DNA from: CAZCJA01 sp964499015
GTDB taxonomy: Bacteria > Elusimicrobiota > Elusimicrobia > F11
Reading direction: 5' to 3'
Length of the DNA: 19,264 nucleotides
Assembly: GCA_964499015.1 (NCBI GenBank)
Contig: CAZCJA010000043.1
Span: 1-19,264, forward strand
Below are positions 1 through 11,200 of the stretch, piece after piece. Position 1 is the first letter of the stretch. Every line of letters starts with the position of its first letter. The notes below the pieces were generated by a model that worked only from the letters and a program-made list of their open reading frames with translations, ran no database searches and had not been told where the DNA came from. The position numbers and the translations under genes were made by a program.

Positions 1-2220
1 GTTGCCAGGTTCGGAGAACGTTACGTTCGTGTCTTCGGCGGTCGGCGCCGAGAAGGTGACGTCACCGGGGCCAAAAATTTTTGTCCATTGATACGTGAGC
101 GGGCCCGGTATGCCGTCATCCGTTGCCGTTGCGTTGATCGCCACCGCGTTCGGGAAGGAGAATATTTTGTCCTGGCCGGCGTCCACCGTCGGCGGATCAT
201 TGTTGGCAATGACCGTTACGGTCAGCTCGTCGGAGCCTGTCAACGCGGAATCGGTGGCGCTAAAGCGCAGAACATATGTTCCCTCCGCCGTAAAGCTGAC
301 GCTTGTTTGCAACGCGGTTGGCGAAGTGAAAATCGCCTCTCCGGGTCCGGAGGTTTTGCTCCATGCGTAGGTCATCGCCGCGGGCGGGTTCGGCAGATTG
401 TCATCCGTTGCGGTTGCGCTCAAATTCAGCGAATCGGCGAGCATTGTCATCTTGTTCGTTCCCGCGTTGACCACAGGCGGGGTGTTGGTTGCCGTAGGCA
501 TAGTTACTGTAATGCGCACTTCGTCGAATCCGGACAAGAGGGAGTCGTTGGCGGTTAAACGCAGCTGATACGATCCCACGGCGGAAAAGGTCGCGTTGGT
601 TTCCAGCGCGTTGGGCGCGGAAAATTCGACAAACCCCGGACCCGATTCTTTGGTCCATGTGTAGGTGAGAGCCGCCGGCGGGTTTGGTTTGCCGTCGTCG
701 GTGGCGCTACCGCTCAAGTTCGCGTTGGCGTTCGGCATGGAAACGCTTTGGTCAATTCCCGCATTAACGTTCGGCGCAAGATTGGCCGGTGCGGCCGGAG
801 TCACGGTTATGGAGACTTCATCATAATTGGAAAGCACGGAGTCGTTCGCGGTCAAGCGCAGCACATATGTGCCCGCGTTGGTGAAGGTGACGTTGGTCTG
901 CGGCGAGCTGACGTTGGTGAAGTTAGCGTTGCCCGGGCCGGACATTTTGAGCCACGAATAGGTGAGGGCCGCGGGCGGATTCGGCAGGCCGTCGTCGGTC
1001 ACGGTCGCGTTTAAGCTCGCCGTGGCGCTGGGCAAGGAAATGGTTTGATCCGCTCCCGCGCTAACGGTCGGGGGCGTGTTGGCGGCGGTCACGGTCACCG
1101 TGAGCTCATCATACGAAGATAAATCGCTGTCGTTCGCGGTCAAGCGCAGAACATAAACGCCGCCGGCCGAGAACGAAGCGACGGTGTCGGCGGCGTTGGC
1201 CGGCGTGAACGTCACCGTGCCGGGACCGGATGTTTTGCTCCATGTGTGCGACATTGCCGCCGGCGGATTCGGTTTGCCGTCATCGGACGTCGTGGCATTG
1301 ATCGAAAGTGTTGCGGGCAACGTAACCGCTTGGTCGGTGCCCACGTTAACGGTTGGCGCGGCGTTGACGTCCACGGTCACGGTCATGTCATCGAAGACGG
1401 TAAGAACGGAGTCGCTGGCGGTTAAACGCAGCACATAAACGCCGGGAGCGCTGAAGGTGGGCGTCGCGTTTAAGCTATTCGGATTGTCGAAGGTAACACT
1501 GCCCGGTCCGGACACTTTGCTCCACGCATGCGCGAGCGCTGCCGGCGGGTTCGGTAAGCCGTCGTCGCCGGCGGAACCGCTAAGCGCGCTGCCTGTCAGC
1601 GACGTAACGTCGCGATCGGCGCCCGCGTTCACCGTTGGCGCAAAATTTTGCGGAATAACGGTGACGGTCAACTCGTCGAAGGCATTTAGAACGCCATCAT
1701 TGGCGGTCAAACGCAAAACATACGTTCCAGTCTGAGAAAAAGAGACGTCGGTATCGACGCCATTCACATTGGAGAACCCAACTGTCCCGGGACCGGACAC
1801 TTTGCTCCAGACAAAGGTGGTTACTCCGGGCGGCACGGGGAAGCCGTCGTCGCTGGCTGTGGCGTCGATCGAGGCGCTCGCCGGCAAGGTCACAACTTTG
1901 TCGGTGCCGACCGAAACGAACGGCGGTTTGTTTTCCGGTGAAACGATAACGGACATTTCATCGCTTGTTTCGTCCAAACCATCACCGGCGGTTAAACGCA
2001 GCAAATAGGAACCGGGGGCTGAAAATGTGGCGGTGGTGTCGACCGCATTTTTATTGCCGAAGACGACCGTTCCAGGACCTGACACTTTTTCCCATTCGAT
2101 TGTCAGAACAGGAGGCGTTGGCAGATTGTCATCAGAAACGGTGGCGTCCAAGCCGGCCGCGTTCGGCAGCGTTATATTAAGGTCGGCGCCCGCGTTAACT
2201 GTCGGCGGCACGTTCATTCG
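1..2220 (-). repeat. Array of eight K319L-type PKD repeats, last one cut by the window edge
   Basis: Repeat starts, placed at the Asn before xPP/xAP-x-V-x-x-G, lie at about 2214, 1932, 1647, 1365, 1080, 783, 486 and 201, giving spacings of 282, 285, 282, 285, 297, 297 and 285 bases (94-99 residues). Consensus per unit: PPTVNAGADQ, ATVTDDGLPNPPAA, W-S-K-V-S-G-P-G, VTF, F-S-A-x-G-x-Y-V-L-R-L-T-A-N-D and DELTVTV. Similarity is clear in protein but blurred in DNA, so the repeats are old and under selection as protein. Confidence 0.9.
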
Positions 2221-5200
2221 CACGGTCACATTGATTGTCGCGGCCGCGCTGTTGCCGATCGTGTCGTAGGCGATCACCCGCACTTCCGCGGGCCCGTTAT
2301 CGGCGGAAGTGACGTTCCAGGGAAGCGAATACGGCGCCGACGTGTCCGTGCCGTGCAATGAGTCGTCAATAAAAAAATCAACGTGGGTAACGCCCTGAGG
2401 GTCGTACGCGGAAACGTCGATGCTGGTCGGCTGAATGACCGTCGAGCCGTTTCCGGGGCTGAGAATGCTCACCGCCGGGTTGGCCCCGGCATTATCTATC
2501 GTGATCGGTATGGATCCGGTGCCGACATTGCCGGACGTGTCGCGCGCGTTGGCTTCGAGAGTGTGCGCGCCTTGCTTGATGTCCAGCGTGTTTAAAATAA
2601 ATTCGTAGGGCGCTTCAATATCAGTCCCTTTGACGACGCCGTCCACCAGGAGAGTCACATCGGCGATTTTTTGATTGTCGGTCGCCTCTACTTTGATTTC
2701 TTCGAAGCCGCGCAGCGTGGCGTTGCTTATCGGCTGGGTAAAGGTCACGACCGGCATCGTGTTGTCGGGGTTGTTCACGAGGATGCTCACCCAGTCATAG
2801 ACGCTGCGGTTCAGTGCATCGAAGGCGCGCGCCATGACGAAATGCCGTCCGTTTTTCATTTGTGTCGTGTCCATCGGCCATATGAACGGCGACGATGAAT
2901 CGGTATAGACCGGCGCGGGGAACGGATCGACAAAATTTTTCGGCAGGCTATATTCAACTTTGGTGATGCCGCTCGCCAAACCGTTACGCGTGGCATTAAC
3001 GAGGACATCGCTAGTGCCGCTCACAACCTGTTCGGTCACGGGCGAAACAATCGTCACCTTCGGGTAATCGGCGTTATTGATGTTGATCGTGATCGCCGTT
3101 CCTTTCGAGTTTCCCGCCCAGTCGTGCGCAAATACGGATAAACCGGAGCGGCCGTCTGGATCGATTGTCGTATCATACGGGATCTCGTAAGGAGCCGTAT
3201 CATCGCAGCCGCGCGATACGCCGCCGGGGCTGATCACGCTGCCGCCCCAAAACAAGCACACGTATTGGATTCCGGAGCCGCCGCTGTTATCGCTGGCGTT
3301 AATGCGCACGTTGACCACGCCGGTAACTGTTGCGTTGTTACTTGGAAACGCAAAACTAACGTTGGGCTGAGTTGTGTCACTGTAATTATTCCGAATGGTG
3401 ACGTTTATTACAGCTGAAGTGGTCTCATTCCCCGCTTTATCGGTCGCCACCGTATGAATGGCGGCGGGGCCGTCGGCGAATGTGCCGGTCACAAAGACAT
3501 ACCGCCAATCAGCATCGTATGTGTTTGTGCCAGTTCCGTCTTCGGTGCCATTATCAGTGTGAATTAGCGTACCGCGGACATAAAAGTCGACTTTGGCCAC
3601 GCCGATGTTATCGGCCGCGTTTGATGTTATCCATTGATTGGATTTGATTGTTTTCCCCGCCAGCGGATCATGGTCGCCGTCGCCAACAACGTTGGTTGTC
3701 GGCGGCGTGTTGTCGACTGTGACGCTGCGGCCGTCGGAATTGGGATTCCCTTTTGTGTCGTAGGCAATCGCATAAATGTCTTTCACGCCGTCCGGACCGG
3801 AGGCGGTGTTCCACGAATAATTATAAGGAACGGTGTTATCGGTAAAGACCAGAACGTCGTTCACGTAAAACTCGACGCGGGCGATGCCGTCCGAGTCTGA
3901 GGCATCGGCTTCGATGGTGACGGTGCCTCGGATGTAGCTTAAATGCGCGGGGCTCGTGAGGCTGATGGCTGTCGTGAGCGACGAGGTCACGTTAACGCTT
4001 ATTTCATCGGATGCGCTCAAGGCGCCGTCGCTGACCGTTAATCTCAGGACATAGGTGCCGGCAGCTGAGAAGGTGGCGGTGCGGTCGGCGGTGTTGCCCG
4101 TGCCAAAGGTGACACTGCCCGGTCCGGATACTTTGCTCCAAGTGTGGGTGAGCGACGGTGTGGGCAAGGCGTCGTCGGTGGCGGTGGCGTCGATTGAAAG
4201 CGTGTTTGGCATTTGTACCGCGCGGTCCGGGCCCGCGTTGACAATGGGCGCCGCATTCAGCGCGCTGACGACGACGGTGACGTCGTCACTCACTTCAAGA
4301 GCGTTGTCGTTCGCCGATAGCCGCAGCACGTAATTGCCCGGCGCATTAAAGGAAACATCGGTCGTCAGGGCGTTCGGGGCGGAGAAGTTTGCGCCGCCGG
4401 GGCCGGTGACTTGCGTCCACGTGTGCGTGAAGGCGGCCGGAGGATTGGGGCGGCCGTCGTCGGTCACGGTGCCGATTAACTGCGCAGAGTTCGGCATGGT
4501 GACGTTTTTGTCCGGCCCCGCATTAACCACGGGCGGATCGTTCGGCATCGGTATCACGTTAACGGCAACAAGGCTGGTGTCGGTCGCTCCGGCGTTATCC
4601 GTCACCGTTAAGAGAACGCGGTGCGCGCCTTTGCTCAGCGTAACGTTGATACCGGCGCCTTCGCCCAAAATTTCGCCGGTAATTTCGTTGGTCCATTTGT
4701 AATTGGCGATGATGCCGTCGGCGTCGGTGCTGGCGGAACCGCTCAGCGCCACATTTTTCATGTTTTCGCCCAAATCCAACTGCAGAGTTTGGTCGGCGCC
4801 GGCGTTGGCGACGGGCGATTTGTTTACGTCGTCAAGGGTAACGAACACTTTAATCTCGTCGCCGGCGATGTAGCCCGCCTCGTCTTCAACCTCCAAGCGA
4901 AAGCGGTGCTCGCCCACGCCCAGTTCGATATCGTGGCTGTGTCCCGTCTCGGTGTTGAGAAGCGTGTGGCCGGGTTCGCTGAACCACGAATGACGGACAA
5001 TGCTTTTCGACGGATCGGAATGGCGGCTCAATGAGCCATTCAAGTGCGCAATAATTTTCTGGTCCGGCAAAGCGACTTTGTGAACTTGGTTTGCGCCCGC
5101 GTCGGCGATGGGCAGTATTGTCTGAGGCTTAAGAATGGTCACGAGGAAGAAATCTTTACCGACGCCCGCTTCGTTGTCTGTCACGGTGTGCGACAATTCA

Positions 5201-8200
5201 TGCGTGGCTAAATTTAAATCCGCGGTTGTGGACATGTTGGGGCCAGCGTAAATAGAAGTTTCGGACGGCCCGCCTGTTTTGAATTTTCCCCATGCATAGG
5301 TGATGATGCTTCCGTCCGGATCTGTGCTGCACGAGTTAAGCGTCACCGCTTTTAGTGTTTCCCCCTGTTCCACCAGGACGTATCGGTCGCCGCAGCCGTC
5401 GGCGAGAGGAATGATGTTGATGCGCGGCAAAACGGTAACGGTGACGTCGTCAATGTCGGCAAACGCGCCGTCATCGGCCTTGATGCGCAGTACGTAGGTG
5501 CCTTCTGCCGAAAACGTGACCTCGGTGTCGAGCGCTGTGTCGTCGACAAAAGTCACGGTGCCCGGGCCCGACACTTTGGTCCACAAATACGTGAGCATTC
5601 CGGGCGGAGTGGGCTTGCCGTCGTCGCTGGCCGTTGCATCGAGAAGAATGTTGCCGGGCAAGCTGTATTCCAAATCCGGGCCCGCGTCGACCGTCGGCGG
5701 TTGATTGATGTTCGGGTTCGGCACATCGGGTTCGCCCGGGCCGACATGCATCTGCACGCCGAGGCCGCGATAGCGGTAATCGATTTTATCCCCTGCCGTA
5801 TTTTCTTTCGGATAAAGAACGCCCGCCGTGCCTCCATTGTTGTACCAGCGCGCGTAACGGCTCATATAGGTCTGCCAGCTGTAGTTCAACTCGTCGGATT
5901 CCGTGCTGGAAAGCTGCGTTTCGCCTGTCCACACGCCATCGTCGCCGCGGCTGTTGCCGAACATCGCGACGTCGACGTCCCACGGATTGTCGTCGGTCAC
6001 GCGGTGGACGCGCCATAAAACATGCGGATCACCGCTAATGTCCAAATAAATTGTCGGTGGGAACGGATAACTGCTCGATACCGCGTACGAATTGTCCGGG
6101 CTCAAGTCGCCATAGCGTAAGGTGGTCATGCGGCGTTTGGTCCAGCTGGTACCGCTGCCGCTGGCCAGCCACACCGCGGGCATGCCCTCACGAATGCTGC
6201 GTTCGTCTTTGTCGAGATAGGCAACGTAAACCTGATTGGAGCTCCACAACGCCATCGTTGGGTGCGGAGCGTAGATTCCCCCATTGAGTTCCGGAATAGC
6301 AAGGGTAGCCCGCGTGTACGTGTTGCCTGATTTTTTTACGTAATTGATGCGGCCCATGCCGTACCAAACAAGATGCGGGTTGTTGTCTTCATCGACGTCC
6401 ATAGATAGATGTGTGGGCGAATAATATTCGGTGCTCAAGCTGATCACATAGCTGGAATTTTTATAGCGATAATAGACTCGTTCGTAGCCGCTGCTGTCCA
6501 ATCCAACGAACATAAGGTGCATATCGCCTTTTTTATCGAAGGCGATGACGGGGTCTTCGGTGCTGTACCCGGAAGCGTGCACACCGATGCGCGCCGGTTC
6601 GGACCAGCAGCCGCAGTCCGTGTCGAGTTTCGTCACATACGGATAGTAATAGCCGTTGTTGGCGTTGTACTCGGTAAAGACCACGTTAACATCGTCGTTG
6701 CCGTCGACCGCGACGGAATGCGGGCCGGGAATTTGCTGAGCGTTATTGACGCCCACATTATTTGTGCTGCCGTCCATGCAACCCAATTTCCCTTCCTCGA
6801 GAACCGGGTCCTGGTACGCCCAGTTCGCGCCGCCGTCGGAGGAGCTGGCGAAGCGAACGATCGTCTTGTATTTATCTTCGTCAAACTTTTTATAAATGGC
6901 CCACAACTTGCCTTTGGACGTGCGCACAACACGCCGTCCGTTCTTGTGATCGTAGGCTGAACTGGCCCACCAATCCGGAATAAGGCCATCCACCGTGGTC
7001 CGCGTGACCGGCGTCGGGCAGCTATCGCCCCCGGTGTTGGGCAGAACTGTCACGGTTATCTCGTCCGATCCTTCAAATAAACCGTCGTGTGAAGTTAAGC
7101 GCAACACATAGACCCCCACGCCTGGGAACGTGACCTGTGTGTCCACGGAATCGGCCGGCGCGAACACGACCGTGTCAAGACCGGACACTTTCGTCCATGA
7201 ATGCGTCATGGCGTTGGGCGGATTTGGCAAGCCGTCGTCGGTCACGGTGGCGTCGATGCTGACATTGTTGTTGGGCCACGTGATTGTCTGGTCCGCGCCC
7301 GCATTGACGACGGGCGGAGCGCTGATGGTCACGGTAATTTCATCCGTCATCGTCAGATGGCTGTCGCCTACGGTCAGCCGTAAAACGTAAACGCCGCCCG
7401 CTGAAAAAGTCACGTTCGTATCGGGTGCGGTCTGCGCGCTGAACGTCACGTCACCCGGTCCTGAAACTTTTACCCACGCGTACGTCAGCGCGGCGGGCGG
7501 ATTCGGCAAACCATCGTCGGTGACCGTGGCGTCGAGCGGCACGTCCGTGAGCTGGCTCGTTGTTATGTCGGCGCCGGCATTGACAACGGGCGCTGCATTC
7601 TCAGGAAGAGAAACGATGGGTTCGCCGACCGTGATCACCGCCGTGCTTTGGTCTTTGTTGCCGCTGTTGTCGGTAACCTCCAGCACCACGCGGTGAATGC
7701 CGCGCTGCAGCGTCGGTGAAATCGATACGCCCGTTCCCAACTGGAATTTATCGGTCTCGCGCGTCCACACATAGCTGACGATCGCGCCGTCGGAGTCGGC
7801 GCTTAAAGAACCGTTGAGCGGAACGACGGCGCTGTTTTCCGTGCTTTCGATGCCGATCGTGCGATCTCCGCCCGCGTTGGCCACCGGCGCTTTATTCCCG
7901 TTTCCGATCGTGATCACAACTTCGTCGGCGTCGATATAGTATTTGTCGTCCCACACTTCCAAACGGAAGCGGTGCGTTCCCGCCGGCAGATTTTCGACGT
8001 CGATTTCCGCTTGAGACAAAATCTGCACTTCCGAATGTATGGGTTCATAGAACCAATAATGGGCGGTGATTTGGCGCGCCGGGTCCGGGTGGCGGCTTTG
8101 CGAGCCGTCCAAATGAACGACGGATCCTTCCGATACTTTTTGGTCCGGCCCCGCGTTGGCCACCGGTAGATGCGTGTTCGCCGGAAGCACCGTTACCAGG

Positions 8201-11200
8201 TAACTGCTGAATTGCGGCGGCTTCCCTTCGACATTGACGGCATGAAGAATTTCATGGCTGCGGACGTCGAACGTGAATTCAAGAGACGGTGTGGTGTTGG
8301 TACCCAGATATTGGCTGGTACCGGTACCGCTGGTAAATTCCGCCCACTGATAGGTCGTGACGGGGCCTTCCGGAGCGACGCCGCATGAGGGCATTGTAAC
8401 CGGCTCGACATCGTCGCCGTCGGCATCCGTGACGAACAAATCGTCGCAGCGCGGGCCGCCGGCCACCGGCGGGTTGCCCGGATTGTTTCCGCGCCCGGTG
8501 TGCATTCCCCCGCCCAATCGGTAATAGCGCAGTTTGTATCCGGCGGTGGTGTCATTCGGATCGCTTTGCGCATAGAGAAAACCAGGTGATCCCCCGTTAT
8601 TATTCCAGCGGGCGTAGCGCGGCGACATGCCGTTAAACGGCCGCTGCGGCGGATTGGTGAGCATGGAGCCGTTCAGGTAGGTCGCGTTGAACGCCCCAAG
8701 CGTATCGTTGTAATTAATCGCGTTCCAAATGGCTTGTGGCCCGCCGGCAAAAAACGACGCGAGCGGAGAGCGAGCGCCGGTTTGCGGCTCTCCCGAAAAA
8801 TACAACGGACTAATACCTTTTTTCTCCCAGCTTAAACCGTCGTAATGCGCTTCCCATAAACCAATTTGTCTGTTAACGGCGTCGGGGTCGGCTTCTTTGA
8901 CGCGCGGATCTTGCCGCAAATAGTTGATGTAAACATTGTTGTCGGACACGACCGACATGCTGATACCCGATCCGCCGTAGTAAGCAATCCAATTGTGAAT
9001 CGGCTCACCCACGTATCCGGGAGCCGGCGGCATGCAGCATGTGTTGTCGTCAATGGAAGCGGTCTGCAGGTCGCCGCGCGCGTTTATTTTAGTGTGATGG
9101 ATTAATTCCCCGAGATACTGCGCAGAGGGTTTAGTCCACGCGACGTGGGCTTTATTGTACTGGTCCACGTCCATCTCGAAGACGCCGAGGTTCCCTTCGC
9201 CGAACTGAATCGGCTCAATCCAGGGGCCATTCGCCGTGCGGCTCGAATAAGTCAGATCGCTGTCTTCCCTCCAAAGCACATGCAAACCGTCTTGACCATC
9301 AACCGCAATGACCGGACTGTTGTAGTCGGTAATTTCTTCCTCTCCGACCTGCGGAAGCTCTTCAGGATCCGTCCAGCAACCGTCCTTTAGCGAGGTTAAA
9401 TAAGTTCGATTGTTGGACTGAAACGCCACATGAATAACGTTTTGTGAATCCACAGCAGCCGACACATATCCGTCAATGTAACTGATTTGCGGTGCGTTCA
9501 CGCCGATTGATCGCGTTGTTCCATCCAAGCACGTCAATTGATTTGTGTGGGGCATAAGAATAGGACGTTGAAATTCCCATGTGTTGCCGTCATTTTTCGA
9601 ACGGGCGTAATGGCCGTACTGATAAACCGCCCACAAATCGCCGTTGGTCAAGCGAACAAGTTGCCGCCCATTGCCGGAGGGCGCACCAGCAATCGGGTCT
9701 ACAACTGGCAATGGATCGCTATCGGGCACTTGATACGCTTTAACTTCGACGACGACGGTGCTTTGATCCGTGTTGCCGCTGTTGTCGGCGACAGTCAGGA
9801 CAATGCGGTGTATTCCCTCCGTCAGCGTCAGCACGGGAGAAGGGCCTGACCCCATGCCCTGTTTGTCGGTTTCCCGCACCCATGAATAAGACACGATTGA
9901 TCCGTCGGAATCGCTGCTCGCCGTGCCGTTCATCTGAACACTGATCGTCGGAGAGCCGATTGGTAAAGAAATAATTTGGTCTGCGCCCGCATTGGCGCGC
10001 GGCGCTTTGTTGGCCGTTCCCCCCACCGTCACCAACATTTCGTCGGCGTCGATGAAATACTCGTTGTCCCACACTTCCAAGCGGAAACGATGCACGCCGG
10101 CCGGCAAGTCTTCAACATCGATTTCCGCTTGCGAGAGAAGATTGGCTTCATAATGTTCCGGTTCATGGAACCATTCGTAATTGATCAGACTTTTCGTCGG
10201 ATCAGGGTGGCGGCTTTGTGAGCCGTCCAAATGGAGCGTCGCCCCGAGCGGAATTTGCTGGTCGGGGCCGGCGTTGGCGACCGGCATGTGCGTTTTGTTG
10301 TCCGGTAGAACAGTTACGAGGTAGTTGCCGGTTTTTAACCCTGCTGTATCGTTGACTCCATGAAGTATCTCATGGCTGCGCACACCAAAGTTCGATCCTT
10401 CAAGCGGCGGTGTGGTTGTGTCGCCCAAATAACGGCTTTCTCCCGTTCCGCTGGTGAACTCCGCCCATTGGTATTTGGAAACCGCGCCTTGCGGTGTCAC
10501 ACCGCACGAGGGCAGCGCGACAATCTCCTCGCCGCTTTTATCATCGTCATAAACAAAGAGGTCATCACACCGTTCGTCGGAATCTGTCTCCGGGTCGGAG
10601 CCGACGCCGCGGCCCATGTGCATTTTTACCGGAAGCTCGCGGTAGGTCAGATCCCCATCGTTCGCATCAACCAGCAGTAAGCCCGCGTTGCCGCCATTAT
10701 TATTCCAGCGAGCGTTGCGCGCCATGTAAGTGAACCGGCCGCCAAACGCGTCAACCCGGGTTGTGCCTGAAAGTACATTCCCGGAGCCACCTTGTCCCCA
10801 GCGCGTCGTCCATAAATATTCGGGCGGTTCAAAGCCCACAAAGGCCATGGCGTTCCACACCGCATAGGCGCCGCCGCCGGCATCCATAAACGCCGTGACA
10901 TCCGGCTCATGCCACGGCGGCGTCCAACCGTCGGGCGCTTTGAGCTTGTTAATCAGTTGTTTGTTCCAGGTGGATCCGTTCTTTTTTGACACATGCAGAT
11001 ACGGACCGGGTTGTTCCACGTCGTTTTCATCAAAGCTGTAGTAGAAGATGGAGATGTTTTTATCGGAAGCAAGAACCATCGCGGGGCCTTGCGAGTTGTA
11101 CCGCTTGTGCACCGTTGCTGCGTAAACAACTTCGTCGTGGAGCGTGCCAGCTTGATCAATCCACGCATGATGGACGGTGTTGGAGTTTACGGGTTCCCAT

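Noticed and set aside
1..2220. CRISPR or satellite-like DNA array suggested by the regular ~285-base period
   Set aside because: The period is far too long for CRISPR, the units are continuous coding sequence, and conservation is at the protein level (PKD domains).
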